Shown here in pieces: positions 25,562 to 34,963 of a stretch of DNA of 64,000 bases. A model generated the notes under the pieces. It searched no databases. It saw only the letters and a list, made by a program, of their open reading frames with translations, and had not been told where the DNA came from. Numbering within the stretch: position 1 is the first letter of the stretch; the number at the start of each line of letters is the position of its first letter. The DNA is from Solwaraspora sp. WMMD792 (GTDB lineage: Bacteria > Actinomycetota > Actinomycetes > Mycobacteriales > Micromonosporaceae). Location: contig NZ_JARUBH010000009.1 in assembly GCF_029626105.1 (NCBI RefSeq), positions 7,124,011 through 7,188,010 on the forward strand. Direction: 5' to 3'. Made by a program: the position numbers and the translations under genes.

Positions 25562-26647
25562 TCAGGCGGGCGGTGGCGGGGCGGTGCTCTCCCGGATCAC
25601 CAACTCGGTGACCAGGTCGATGCGGCTGGTCGACAACTCGGCACCGCGGGCCAGGTCCAGCAACATCTGCGCGGCGGTGCCGGCCATGTCGCGCAGCGGT
25701 TGGTTGACGGTGGTCAGCGCGGGCACCGTCCAGGCGGCGACCGGCACGTTGTCGTACCCGATCACCGACAGGTCGTGCGGGACGTCCAGGCCGAGTTGGC
25801 GGGCGGCCCGGAGTACGCCCAGTGCCTGCATGTCGGATCCGGCGAAGATCGCGGTCGGCCGGTCCGGGCGGTCCAGCAGCGCCATCCCGTGCGCGAAGCC
25901 GGCATCGACGTAGAAATCCCCGTGCCGGACGAGGTCGGCCGCGACCGACAGGCCGGCCTCGTCGTGTGCCGACCGGAATCCGGCGGTGCGGGCCTGAGCG
26001 CACAGCACGTCCCGTGGCCCGGAGATGATGGCGATCCGCCGATGCCCGAGTTGCAGCAGGTGCCGGGTGGCGATCAGCCCGCCGTTCCAGTTGTTGGATC
26101 CGACGGTCGGCACCGACGCCGACGTGGCGCTGTCGGTGTCGATCACCACGAACGGGATGAGCTGGCGGGCGAGTAGTTCCTGTTGTCGTTCGGTGAGGTG
26201 ACACAGGACGAAGAGCACGCCGAGCGGGCGGCGGGCCACCGTGCCGTCGAGCCAGTCCTCCGGCGGGCTGTGCCGGCCGCCGAGCTGGGTCAGGTTGAGA
26301 CCGATACCGGCGGCGCTGGCGATGGTCTCCACCCCGTGGATGATCTCCATCGCCCAGAGTGAGTCGAACTCGTGGAAGACCAGATCGATCTGGTCGTGGC
26401 GGATCGGCGGGCGCCGGGCCCGCCGACGGTACTGGTGCCGGGCCAGGCTGGCCTCCACCCGGGCCCGGGTCTGCGGCGCCACGTCTGCCTTACCATTGAG
26501 AACCTTGGATACGGTGGTGATCGAGACGCCGACCTCGTCGGCGATGGTGGCGATGGTTGTCGGAGACGGTGGGTCGGTGCTCGGGACGGATGTGGGAGTC
26601 GGCGGTGCGGTGGGACGCGCTGGGGGCAGTGGCGGCGCTTCTGTCAT
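25562..26647 (-). CDS. LacI-family transcriptional regulator of the sugar operon
   Basis: A 361-residue regulator. A Pro-rich extension (1-30) precedes the LacI helix-turn-helix TIATIADEVGVSITTVSKVLNG; the sugar-binding domain shows VGSNNWNGGLIATRHLLQLG, HRRIAIISGP, TAIFAGSDMQALGVLRAA and LSVIGYDNVPVAAWTVPALT. It is divergent from the ABC importer operon and upstream of CE7, so it is the likely repressor of both, responding to a xylo- or arabino-oligosaccharide. ATG 26647 follows GAGG by 5 bases. Motifs in the shared 297-base gap are listed separately. Confidence 0.92.
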   Translation of the reverse strand: MTEAPPLPPARPTAPPTPTSVPSTDPPSPTTIATIADEVGVSITTVSKVLNGKADVAPQTRARVEASLARHQYRRRARRPPIRHDQIDLVFHEFDSLWAMEIIHGVETIASAAGIGLNLTQLGGRHSPPEDWLDGTVARRPLGVLFVLCHLTERQQELLARQLIPFVVIDTDSATSASVPTVGSNNWNGGLIATRHLLQLGHRRIAIISGPRDVLCAQARTAGFRSAHDEAGLSVAADLVRHGDFYVDAGFAHGMALLDRPDRPTAIFAGSDMQALGVLRAARQLGLDVPHDLSVIGYDNVPVAAWTVPALTTVNQPLRDMAGTAAQMLLDLARGAELSTSRIDLVTELVIRESTAPPPPA

Positions 26648-26650
26648 GTG

Positions 26651-26683
26651 TACCTCACGTAAGGTAACCGAAACTTCCGGAGC
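26651..26683 (-). promoter_or_regulatory. Two control elements upstream of the lacI-type gene
   Basis: TACCTCACGTAAGGTA (26651-26666) is a near-palindrome (two mismatched positions) and is followed by CCGAAACTTCCGGAGC (26668-26683), a member of the TTCCGG/CGAAA motif family. Both lie just before the lacI-type ATG, so autoregulation is likely. Confidence 0.5.
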
Positions 26684-26801
26684 TAAACCTGCTGGTAAGC
26701 CCGGGTCAGCGTGTGTCAGGGGTGGCGGTGAGTAGGGGATTGGTGACGTTTGAGCGACCTCAAGCGCACTCTATGCAGTTGAAGGTCCGGTTCGGTGACC
26801 C

Positions 26802-26830
26802 TTGACACACCATGCCGGGGAGTTTAGGTT
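26802..26830 (+). promoter_or_regulatory. Promoter of the ABC importer operon
   Basis: TTGACA (26802-26807), 17-base spacer, TAGGTT (26825-26830). Transcription would start near 26837, leaving a leader of about 108 bases. Confidence 0.7.
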
Positions 26831-26851
26831 CCCCGCAAGGTAACGCACATA

Positions 26852-26867
26852 TTTCCGAAAGTTTCGA
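26852..26867 (+). promoter_or_regulatory. Operator in the ABC operon leader
   Basis: TTTCCGAAAGTTTCGA, a TTTCCGAAA core with an adjoining TTTCG half-site, lies about 15 bases downstream of the predicted start point, where a repressor would act as a roadblock. Same family as 5177-5200 and 42646-42665. Confidence 0.65.
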
Positions 26868-26944
26868 GGGATGTGTCCCGCGAGGCGTTCCCTGCTGCCG
26901 GCAGGGGGCCGGTGGCGGGCCGGACGTGAGGGGCGGCAACTGGG

Positions 26945-27943
26945 ATGAGTACCCCCAGCACGGTCGATGCGTCGCCGCAGGCGCAGGTGCCCTTGCCGCC
27001 GGTCGACGAGCTACCGCGACGCGGCCGGAGCCGGCCCCGCTCACGTACCTGGCGGCGGGCGCTGCGCCGCGACTGGCAGCTCTACTCGCTGGTCATCCTG
27101 CCGCTGGTGTTCTTCCTGATCTTCCGCTACCTGCCGATGCTGGGAAACGTCATCGCGTTCCGTCGGTTCCAGCCCGGTGGCAGCGTCTTCGGCGAATACT
27201 GGGTTGGCCTGCGCTACGTCCGGATGTTCCTCGCCGACCCGACGTTCTGGCAGGTCTTCACCAACACCCTGATTCTCGGCACGCTGACTCTGGTTGTGGT
27301 GTTCCCGCTGCCGATCGTGCTCGCCCTACTGCTCAACGAGGTCCGTGCCCGCCGGATGAAGCGGTTCGTCCAATCGGTGTCCTACCTGCCGCACTTCCTG
27401 TCGATCGTGATCGTCGCGGCGATGGTGATGCAGATCCTCTCCGTCGACGGCACGGTCAACTCGATCATCCGGGCGCTCGGCGGTGACGCGATTCCGTTCC
27501 TGCAGCAGCCGGGCTGGTTCCGCACCATCTACGTCTCCTCCGAGGTGTGGCAGACCGTCGGCTGGGGGACGATCCTCTACCTCGCGGCCCTCACGACGAT
27601 CGACGAGGACCTCTACGAGGCGGCCCGGATCGACGGGGCGAACCGGTGGCGGCAGACCTGGCACGTGACGCTGCCGGGCATCCGGCCCACCATGATCACC
27701 CTGCTGATCCTCAACATCGGCACCTTCATGGCGGTCGGCTTCGAGAAGATCCTGCTGCTGTACAACCCGCTGACCTACCCCACCGCCGACGTGATATCGA
27801 CGTACCTCTACCGGATGGGTGTCGTCTCCAGCAACTTCAGCTACGCCGCCGCCATCGGCCTGTTCGAGGCGCTGATCGGGCTGACCCTGGTGTTGTCCGC
27901 CAACCTGATCGCCCGTCGCACGGTGGGGACGAGCCTGTGGTGA
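26945..27943 (+). CDS. ABC sugar importer permease (LplB-like)
   Basis: A 332-residue permease of the CUT1 class: a 45-residue basic N-terminus, six membrane segments, and the ATPase-docking EAA loop EAARIDGANRWRQTWHVTLP. The sequence FRYLPMLGNVIAFRRFQPGG is typical of the LplB/YteP subgroup that imports complex plant oligosaccharides with a large binding lipoprotein. First gene of a six-gene operon; GAGGGG lies 11 bases before the ATG. No ATPase gene is present, as usual for this subgroup, which shares an MsmK-type ATPase. Confidence 0.92.
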   Translation: MSTPSTVDASPQAQVPLPPVDELPRRGRSRPRSRTWRRALRRDWQLYSLVILPLVFFLIFRYLPMLGNVIAFRRFQPGGSVFGEYWVGLRYVRMFLADPTFWQVFTNTLILGTLTLVVVFPLPIVLALLLNEVRARRMKRFVQSVSYLPHFLSIVIVAAMVMQILSVDGTVNSIIRALGGDAIPFLQQPGWFRTIYVSSEVWQTVGWGTILYLAALTTIDEDLYEAARIDGANRWRQTWHVTLPGIRPTMITLLILNIGTFMAVGFEKILLLYNPLTYPTADVISTYLYRMGVVSSNFSYAAAIGLFEALIGLTLVLSANLIARRTVGTSLW

Positions 27944-28866
27944 CCGTCGACGCCTCCCGCAAGCTGTTCCAGCCGACCCGACGCCGGCCCCGCCGGCCCG
28001 ACGACACCCGCGGCTACCGGATCTTCCGGGCGGTCAACGGCATCATCCTGACTGGCGTCGTGATCGTCACGCTCTACCCGTTCGCCAACATCATCGCCCG
28101 CTCGCTCAGCGACGAGGGCTACATCCGGTCCGGCCAGGTCAACATCATCCCGCGCGGGTTCAACCTGGACACCTACCGGCTGGTGATGTCCGACTCGATG
28201 TTCTGGACCAACTACCGCAACACCATCGTCTACACGGTCACCGCCACCGTCATCTCGATCGTGCTCACCACCTGCTACGCCTACGTCCTGTCTAAAAAGG
28301 ATCTCAAGGGTCGGAGCGCGCTGGTCGGTATCGCCGTCTTCACCATGTTCTTCTCCGGTGGCCTGATCCCCAACTACGTGCTGATCACCAGCCTCGGGCT
28401 GAAGAACAGCATCTGGGCGATCGTGCTGCCGAACGCGATCAACGTGTTCAACCTGCTGGTCATGAAGGCCTTCTTCGAAAGCCTGCCGACCGAGCTGGAG
28501 GAAGCCGCCGCCGTCGACGGGCTCAACACGTACGGCATCCTCTGGCGCATCGTCATCCCGCTGTCGAAGGCGATCATCGCCACGATGGTGCTCTTCTACG
28601 CGGTCTCGTTCTGGAACTCGTGGTTCACCGCATTCCTCTACATGGACCGCTCCGAACTCTTCCCGGTGACCGTCTACCTGCGCAACCTGATCGCCGGGGC
28701 GACCACTGCGACCTCCACCGGAAGTAGCAGCGACAGCCTTGCCCAGGCGGCCGCGAACATTCAGGCCGTCACGATCATCCTGACCGTACTGCCGATCATC
28801 ATGGTCTATCCATTCATTCAGCGCTACTTCGTGTCGGGCATCATGCTCGGCGCGGTCAAGGGGTAG
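27940..28866 (+). CDS. ABC sugar importer permease (YtcP-like)
   Basis: A 308-residue partner permease with six membrane segments, YVLSKKDLKGRSALVGIAVF, FTMFFSGGLIPNYVLITSLG and the EAA loop ELEEAAAVDGLNTYGILWRI. These match YtcP-type permeases that pair with LplB. GTG at 27940 overlaps the stop of the first permease (GTGA), so the two are coupled. Confidence 0.92.
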   Translation: MTVDASRKLFQPTRRRPRRPDDTRGYRIFRAVNGIILTGVVIVTLYPFANIIARSLSDEGYIRSGQVNIIPRGFNLDTYRLVMSDSMFWTNYRNTIVYTVTATVISIVLTTCYAYVLSKKDLKGRSALVGIAVFTMFFSGGLIPNYVLITSLGLKNSIWAIVLPNAINVFNLLVMKAFFESLPTELEEAAAVDGLNTYGILWRIVIPLSKAIIATMVLFYAVSFWNSWFTAFLYMDRSELFPVTVYLRNLIAGATTATSTGSSSDSLAQAAANIQAVTIILTVLPIIMVYPFIQRYFVSGIMLGAVKG

Positions 28867-28925
28867 CGCTGCGGACAGGTCCGCCCCATTCAATCGAATG
28901 CCTTCCGCACACGAAAGGAAGCCCG

Positions 28926-30575
28926 ATGTTCCAACGATCCCGGCACCGCCACGCAGCGGTCGCCGCTGGTGTCCTTGCCCTCACACTCGGTATCGCCGCC
29001 TGTGGCAGCGACGGCGAAACCGAGGCGGAGGACCTGGACGGCAACAGGGTCGGTGCCATGGAGAGCTACGGCGTCGGTGACCAGTTCACCGCCACCGAGG
29101 CGCTGAGCTTCTCCCTGCTCTACAACAACCATCCCAACTATCAGATCGACAAGGAGTGGATGTTCTGGGAGGAGCTGACCGAGCGCACCAACGTGTCGCT
29201 CGAAACGGTCGAGGTGCCGTTGAGCGACTACGAGCAGAAGCGTGGTCTGCTGATCGGTGCCGGCGACGCGCCGTTCATCATCCCGAAGACCTATCCCGGC
29301 CAGGAATCGGCGTACGTCTCCAGCGGCGCGATCCTGCCGATCAGCGACTACGTCGACCTGATGCCGCACTTCCAGGACAAGGTCGCCAAGTGGAACCTGC
29401 AGGGTGACATCGACTCGCTGCGCCAGCAGGACGGCAAGTACTACCTGCTGCCCGGTCTGCACGAGGACGTCTGGACCGACTACACCATCGCCGTACGCAC
29501 CGACATCCTCGCCGAGCTCGGCCTTGAGGAGCCGGCCACCTGGGACGAGTTCCGGGACATGCTACGGGCGATGAAGGCCGCGTACCCGGACGTCTACCCG
29601 ATGTCGGACCGGTGGAGCATCCCCACCCCGCTGGGCGCGCTGCAGAACATCATCGGCCCGTCGTACGGCTACGACACGATGGGCGGCTGGGGCTACCAGA
29701 ACGCCACGTTCGACCGGGAGGCCCAGGAGTTCGTCTTCACCGGCACCATGCCGGAGTACAAGGAGATGGTGGAGTTCCTGCACTCGCTGGTCGCCGAAGG
29801 TCTCTTCGACCCGGAAAGCGTGACCCAGGACGACGACACCGCGATCCAGAAGCTCGCCACCGGCAAGTCGTTCGTCATCAGCACCAATGCGCAGACCCTG
29901 GTCAACGACTACCGGCCGGCGCTGGCGCAGAACAACCCGAACGCCACCATCGCCAAGATCACCCGGCCGGACAGCCCGGTCGGCTCGGTCAAGGCCGGCT
30001 CCCGCCTGGAGAACGGCATCATGATCTCCAGCAAGGCGCGGGAGAGCGAGAACTTCGTCGCGATGATGCAGTTCATCGACTGGCTCTGGTACTCCGACGA
30101 AGGCCAGGAGTTCGCCAAGTGGGGAGTCGAAGGTGTCACCTACACCAAGGACGCCGACGGCACGTGGATCCTCGACTCCGACATCGACTTCATCGGAATC
30201 AACCCCGACGCCAGCAAGCACCTGCAGAAGGACTTCGGGTTCAGCAACGGGGTGTTCGCCTACGGCGGCACCACCGAACTGCTGCAGTCGACCTTCTCCG
30301 AAGAGGAGCTGAGGTTCCAGGAGGCGATGGGGCAGAAGGAGACCCTGCCGGTCTCGCCGCCCAAGCCGTTCAGCGAGGAGGAGCGCGAGCAGGCCACGCT
30401 CTGGGAGACCCCGCTGAAGGACTACGTCCAGCAGCAGACCCTGCAGTTCATCCTCGGCCAGCGTGACCTGTCCGAATGGGACGCCTACGTCGCCGAGGTC
30501 GAGGGCAAGAACGCCCAGCAGTACATCGACCTGGTCAACGGGGCGTACCAGCGATACCAGGAAGAGCACGGCTGA
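28926..30575 (+). CDS. Large oligosaccharide-binding lipoprotein (LplA-like)
   Basis: A 549-residue extracellular solute-binding protein with lipobox IAAC (Cys26), about 100 residues longer than ordinary CUT1 binding proteins, as is typical for the LplA type that binds long plant oligosaccharides. Internal features: NNHPNYQIDKEWMFWEELTE, LLPGLHEDVW and GYDTMGGWGYQNATFDREAQ. AAAGGAAG precedes the ATG. A strong hairpin directly downstream may stabilise its mRNA or stop part of transcription so that the binding protein is made in excess. Confidence 0.92.
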   Translation: MFQRSRHRHAAVAAGVLALTLGIAACGSDGETEAEDLDGNRVGAMESYGVGDQFTATEALSFSLLYNNHPNYQIDKEWMFWEELTERTNVSLETVEVPLSDYEQKRGLLIGAGDAPFIIPKTYPGQESAYVSSGAILPISDYVDLMPHFQDKVAKWNLQGDIDSLRQQDGKYYLLPGLHEDVWTDYTIAVRTDILAELGLEEPATWDEFRDMLRAMKAAYPDVYPMSDRWSIPTPLGALQNIIGPSYGYDTMGGWGYQNATFDREAQEFVFTGTMPEYKEMVEFLHSLVAEGLFDPESVTQDDDTAIQKLATGKSFVISTNAQTLVNDYRPALAQNNPNATIAKITRPDSPVGSVKAGSRLENGIMISSKARESENFVAMMQFIDWLWYSDEGQEFAKWGVEGVTYTKDADGTWILDSDIDFIGINPDASKHLQKDFGFSNGVFAYGGTTELLQSTFSEEELRFQEAMGQKETLPVSPPKPFSEEEREQATLWETPLKDYVQQQTLQFILGQRDLSEWDAYVAEVEGKNAQQYIDLVNGAYQRYQEEHG

Positions 30576-30586
30576 CCACCTGGGGG

Positions 30587-30623
30587 GTGCCGGTCGCGTC
30601 CGTGGCAGGGACGCGACCGGCAC
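30587..30623 (+). terminator. Intra-operon hairpin (attenuator) after the binding protein
   Basis: GTGCCGGTCGCGTCC (30587-30601) pairs perfectly with 30609-30623 around a 7-base loop. It stands between the binding-protein stop and the GH39 start, inside the operon. Expected effect: partial termination or 3'-end protection. Confidence 0.7.
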
Positions 30624-30654
30624 AGCCGGCACCATCATGAGGAGCGGAGCAGAG

Positions 30655-32184
30655 TTGACCCGGATCGTCGTACCGCAGCAGGGCACCGGCACCCTGCCGG
30701 ACGCCTGGCGGGCCTGCGTCGGCACCGGCCGGCTCGACCTCGCGCTGCGCAGCGACTACCGGGAGTCCCTCGCCCTCGTCCAGCAGGAGATCGGCTTCCG
30801 CTACATCCGGGGGCACGGGCTGCTCAGCGACGGCGTCGGCATCCACCGGCCGTACGAACACGCCGGCCGACGCGGTGTGCACCACTCGTTCACCTACGCC
30901 GACCAGATCGTCGACGCCTACCTCGACCTCGGCATCGCCCCGTTCATCGAGCTCGGCTTCATGCCCGAAGCACTCGCCTCCGGCGACCAGACCGTCTTCT
31001 GGTGGCGCGGCAACGTCACCCCGCCCCGCTCCGAAACCGAGTGGGCCGACCTGGTCCGCGCCGCCATCGGCAACCTCGTCGACCGGTACGGCCTGGCGCA
31101 GGTCCGCGGCTGGCCGATCGAGGTGTGGAACGAGCCCAACCTGGACATCTTCTGGCAAGGCGCCGACCAGGCCGCCTACCACCGGCTGTACGAGGTGACC
31201 GCGCACGCCGTCAAGGAGGTCGACGCCGACCTGCAGGTCGGCGGGCCGGCCATCTCACCCGGTGCCGACGAGTGGCTGGTGCCGTTCGCCGAGTACGTCA
31301 CCGACCGCGGCGTGCCGGTCGACTTCGTCAGCCGGCACGCGTACACCTCGGGGCCGGCCCAGCACGTGCCGTTCGGCACCTACCAGACCCTGATGCCCGC
31401 CGACCACCTGCTGGAACAGTTCGCCAGCCCGCGCAAGCACCTGGCCGGCACCGCCCTGGCCGACCTGCCGGTGCACATCACCGAGTTCAACTCCTCCTAC
31501 CGGCCGGACAATCCGATCCACGACACCGCGTTCCACGCCGCGTACCTGGCCCCGGTCGTCGCGGCCGGCGGTGACCTGGTCGACTCGTTCTCCTACTGGA
31601 CGTTCAGCGACGTCTTCGAGGAGGTCGGCATCCCGGCCGCGATCTTCCACGGCGGCTTCGGTCTGCTCACCCACCGGCAGATCAGAAAACCCACCTACCA
31701 TCTGTACGCGTTCATGGCCCGGATGGGCCGTCAGGCGCTCGCCCGGGGCACCGACCACCTGGTCACCCGCGACGACGACACCGGCCGGGTCACCGTGCTG
31801 GCCTGGGCGCCGGTCGACGTCACCGACGTCACGGCCTCCCCGGACCGGCACGTCGTCTCGCTGTCGGTCCCGGTCACCGCCCCGGCCGGCTCGGCGTTCC
31901 TGCTGCGCTCGTCGGTCAGCGACGACGCCGGCAACGCCTGGCGGGCCTGGTGCGAGCTCGGCCGCCCCCGGTCACCCCGGCCGGCGCAGCTCGACGCGCT
32001 GCGTACCGCCGCCGAACCGGCCCGCAGCCACCGCGCGCTGCCGGCCGTCGACGGCCGGGTCGACGTCGACCTGACCCTGGCCCGGCACGAGGTCACCCTG
32101 GTCGAGATCACCCCGGTGGTCGACGAGACGCCACCGTGGACCGACGACCGGCGGCTGCTCGGGCAGGGCGGCCGTGATGAGTGA
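30655..32184 (+). CDS. GH39 beta-xylosidase-like enzyme, cytosolic
   Basis: A 509-residue GH39 enzyme without a signal peptide. Acid/base E160 in IEVWNEPNLDIFWQGA and nucleophile E277 in VHITEFNSSY, with FRYIRGHGLLSDG near the N-terminus and FSYWTFSDVFEEVGIP later, all typical of the family. It releases xylose (or related sugars) from imported oligosaccharides. I chose the TTG at 30655: GGAG lies 5 bases upstream, while the ATG at 30637 has no ribosome site. Follows the ABC genes and a hairpin. Confidence 0.9.
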   Translation: MTRIVVPQQGTGTLPDAWRACVGTGRLDLALRSDYRESLALVQQEIGFRYIRGHGLLSDGVGIHRPYEHAGRRGVHHSFTYADQIVDAYLDLGIAPFIELGFMPEALASGDQTVFWWRGNVTPPRSETEWADLVRAAIGNLVDRYGLAQVRGWPIEVWNEPNLDIFWQGADQAAYHRLYEVTAHAVKEVDADLQVGGPAISPGADEWLVPFAEYVTDRGVPVDFVSRHAYTSGPAQHVPFGTYQTLMPADHLLEQFASPRKHLAGTALADLPVHITEFNSSYRPDNPIHDTAFHAAYLAPVVAAGGDLVDSFSYWTFSDVFEEVGIPAAIFHGGFGLLTHRQIRKPTYHLYAFMARMGRQALARGTDHLVTRDDDTGRVTVLAWAPVDVTDVTASPDRHVVSLSVPVTAPAGSAFLLRSSVSDDAGNAWRAWCELGRPRSPRPAQLDALRTAAEPARSHRALPAVDGRVDVDLTLARHEVTLVEITPVVDETPPWTDDRRLLGQGGRDE

Positions 32185-32866
32185 CCTCGCCGCCGCGCAG
32201 CGGCAGTTCGGCACCGGCCCACTGTCGCGGGTCGCGGCGATCGTCTACCGGCTGACCGTCGTCGAGCTGCTGCTGCTCGCCGGCGTACTGCCCGGCCTGG
32301 TGCCGGCGCTGCTACTGGCCCGCGACCCCAGCAACATCCCGATCTACGCCGCCTGCGCCATCCCGGTCGGCCCGGCGCTGTCCGCCGCCCTGTACGCCAT
32401 CGCCCGGCACCGTCCCGACATCACCGACCTGACCCCGGCCGTCGACTTCCGGCGCGGCTACCGGGCCAACCTCGGTGGGGTGCTGCGGATCTGGCTGCCG
32501 CTGCTGGCCGGGCTGACCGTCGTCGCGGTCAACCTGGCCTACTTCGACGCGGCCGGGGTGCCGCGCTGGTGGGCGGCGCTGCTGGTCCTCGTCGCGGTCG
32601 CGGCGACCGTCTGGGGCGGCACCGCGCTGGTGATCACCTCGCTGTTCGCGTTCCGCGCCCGCGACGTGGCCCGGCTCGCCGCGCACTTCCTGACCCGTAC
32701 GCCCGGCACCTCCCTCGGTGTGCTGGCGCTCGGGGTCGTGGCGACCGGGATCACCGCGTACACCTCGGAGGCGGTGCTGGCGCTGGCCGGCTCGGTGCTG
32801 GCGTTGCTGCTGCTGCGCACCAGCCGACCGATGATCACAGCGATCGAGAAGGAGTTCACCAGGTGA
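32177..32866 (+). CDS. DUF624 (YesL-like) membrane protein
   Basis: A 229-residue protein with about five hydrophobic segments; RVAAIVYRLTVVELLLLAGV at the N-terminus and FRRGYRANLGGVLRIWLPL in the middle match DUF624/YesL. Such proteins accompany LplB/YtcP/LplA importers in many bacteria but their role is not known. ATG at 32177 overlaps the end of the GH39 gene by 8 bases. Confidence 0.85.
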   Translation: MSDLAAAQRQFGTGPLSRVAAIVYRLTVVELLLLAGVLPGLVPALLLARDPSNIPIYAACAIPVGPALSAALYAIARHRPDITDLTPAVDFRRGYRANLGGVLRIWLPLLAGLTVVAVNLAYFDAAGVPRWWAALLVLVAVAATVWGGTALVITSLFAFRARDVARLAAHFLTRTPGTSLGVLALGVVATGITAYTSEAVLALAGSVLALLLLRTSRPMITAIEKEFTR

Positions 32867-34899
32867 CGCTGCCCGACGTCGCGAAGATCCCGTACGGCGG
32901 GGACTACAACCCGGAGCAGTGGCCCGAGGACGTCTGGAAGGACGACTACCGGCTGTTCGACGCGGCGCGGATCGACACCGTCACCGTCGGCGTCTTCACC
33001 TGGGGCCTGACCCAGCCCGGTCCCGGCGTCTACGACTTCTCCACCCTGGACCGCATCGTCGAGCGGGCAGTCGTCGAGGGCCGGCAGATCTGCCTGGCCA
33101 CCGGTACCGGCGCGCATCCGGCCTGGATGGCCCGCGCCCACCCCGACGTGACCCGCGTCGACTTCTCCGGCCGCCGGCACCGGTTCGGCCAACGGCACAA
33201 CTCCTGCCCCAACTCGCCGACGTACCGCCGACTCGCCACGGAGCTGGCCCGGCGCGTCGCGCAACGCTACGCACGCACCCCCGGCCTGGTCGCCTGGCAC
33301 GTCAACAACGAGTACGGCGGCGCCTGCTACTGCGAGCTGTGCGCCGCCAACTTCCGGCTCTGGCTGCGCGAGCGGTACGGCAGCCTCGACGCGCTCAACG
33401 CCGCCTGGTACACCACCTTCTGGTCGCACACCTTCACCGAGTGGGGGCAGATCGAGCCGCCGTCGGCGTTGACCGAACACTGGCGCGGGCCCGACCACAC
33501 CGCGTTCCAGGGCATCACCCTGGACTACCTGCGGTTCATGTCGGACGCGATGCTGGCCAACTTCGTCGACGAGAAGGCAGCGATCCGCGAGTCCAGCCCG
33601 GACACCCCGGTGACCACCAACTTCATGGGCATGTACCGGCCGATCGACTACCACCGCTGGGCCGAGCATCTCGACTTCGCCTCCTGGGACAACTACCCAC
33701 CCGACGACCGGTCGGCGGCCCGGATGGCGCTCACCCACGACCTGATCCGCGGGTTGAAGGGCGGCCAGCCGTTCTGGCTGATGGAGCAGACCCCGAGCGT
33801 CACCGCCTGCCGCGACGTCAACCCGCTTAAACGGCCCGGCGTCCTGCGGCTGTGGAGCTGGCAGGCGGTGGCGCACGGCGCCGACGCGGTGCTGTTCTTC
33901 CAGATGCGCGCCGGTCGGGGAGCCAGCGAGAAGTACCACGGGGCGGTCATCGGCCATGCCGGCCGCTCCGACACTCGGGTCTTCACCGAGGTCGCCGAGC
34001 TGGGTGCGGAGCTGGCGCGGCTCGGCGGCGTCACGCTCGGTGCCCGCACCCCGGCCCGAGTGGCGGTGCTGTTCGACTGGGACAGCTGGTGGGCGCTGGA
34101 GATCTCCGACGGCCCGTCCCGGCTGGTCCGTTACCAGCAGGTGGTGCTCGCCTATCACCGGGCACTGTGGGACGCCGGGATCGACGTCGACGTCGTCCCG
34201 GTCACCGCCGACCTGACCGGCTACGACGTGGTGCTCGCGCCGGCTCTGCACATGGTCAAGGACGACCTCGCGGCCCGCCTGGCGGAGGTGGCCCAGCAGG
34301 GTGGCACCGTGCTGGGAACCTACCTGTCCGGGCGGGTCGACGAGAACGATCAGGCGTTCCTGGCCGATGTGCCGGGGCCGCTGGCCCCGCTGATGGGGAT
34401 CCGGATCGACGAATGGGACGCCCGGGAAGCCGACGTGGTCAACCCGGTCACCCTGGCGGCGGACGGTGCCCGGTCGGTCGTCTCCGCCGCCACGCTGCTG
34501 TTCGAGCTGGTCATCCCGCAGGGCGCCGAGGTGATCGGCACCTACCAGGCCGACTTCTACGCCGGCACCCCGGCGGTGACCCGCAACCGGTTCGGCGCCG
34601 GTGAAGGGTGGTACGTCGCCGCCGGGCTCGACCAGGCGGGCGTGAACTGGGTGGTACGCCGGATCCTGGACCGGCACGGACTGCTCGGCCCGTACGCGCA
34701 CGTGCCGGACCTGGAGTCGGCGGTACGGGTCGCGCCGGACGGCACCCGGATCCGGTTCCTGCTCAACCACGGTGAGGAGCCGGTCGAGCTGCCGGCCTGC
34801 GCCGCCGGGATCGACCTGCTGACCGGGGAACGGGTCACCGCCGGTGCGCCGCTGCGCCTGGACCGGTACGGCGTACTCGTGCTCCGCGAGGACGCCTGA
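32863..34899 (+). CDS. GH42 beta-galactosidase / alpha-L-arabinopyranosidase
   Basis: A 678-residue cytosolic GH42 enzyme: TIM barrel with GGDYNPEQWPEDVW, acid/base E150 in AWHVNNEYGG, the structural zinc cysteines (C155, C157, C160 with C115) and nucleophile E309 in FWLMEQTPS; then the trimerisation domain and C-terminal beta domain. Family members cleave beta-galactosides or alpha-L-arabinopyranosides; in this xylan context the latter is attractive (inference). GTG at 32863 overlaps the DUF624 stop and has AAGGAG 8 bases upstream. Last gene of the operon. Confidence 0.93.
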   Translation: MTLPDVAKIPYGGDYNPEQWPEDVWKDDYRLFDAARIDTVTVGVFTWGLTQPGPGVYDFSTLDRIVERAVVEGRQICLATGTGAHPAWMARAHPDVTRVDFSGRRHRFGQRHNSCPNSPTYRRLATELARRVAQRYARTPGLVAWHVNNEYGGACYCELCAANFRLWLRERYGSLDALNAAWYTTFWSHTFTEWGQIEPPSALTEHWRGPDHTAFQGITLDYLRFMSDAMLANFVDEKAAIRESSPDTPVTTNFMGMYRPIDYHRWAEHLDFASWDNYPPDDRSAARMALTHDLIRGLKGGQPFWLMEQTPSVTACRDVNPLKRPGVLRLWSWQAVAHGADAVLFFQMRAGRGASEKYHGAVIGHAGRSDTRVFTEVAELGAELARLGGVTLGARTPARVAVLFDWDSWWALEISDGPSRLVRYQQVVLAYHRALWDAGIDVDVVPVTADLTGYDVVLAPALHMVKDDLAARLAEVAQQGGTVLGTYLSGRVDENDQAFLADVPGPLAPLMGIRIDEWDAREADVVNPVTLAADGARSVVSAATLLFELVIPQGAEVIGTYQADFYAGTPAVTRNRFGAGEGWYVAAGLDQAGVNWVVRRILDRHGLLGPYAHVPDLESAVRVAPDGTRIRFLLNHGEEPVELPACAAGIDLLTGERVTAGAPLRLDRYGVLVLREDA

Positions 34900-34910
34900 C
34901 GCCGCGCCGC

Positions 34911-34944
34911 CGTCCGTCGGGGCGTCGCGTCCGTCGGGACGTCG
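34911..34944. repeat. 17-bp tandem duplication after the operon
   Basis: CGTCCGTCGGGGCGTCG (34911-34927) is followed at once by a copy with one change (34928-34944). It precedes the operon terminator. The 333-base stretch 34900-35232 otherwise holds only that terminator and the unmarked promoter region of the oxidase. Confidence 0.65.
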
Positions 34945-34963
34945 TGTCTCGCGGCGGGTCGAA

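Noticed and set aside
25562-34899. Biosynthetic gene cluster or prophage in the window
   Set aside because: No polyketide, peptide-synthetase, terpene, integrase, terminase or capsid genes seen; the dense functions are carbohydrate uptake and breakdown.
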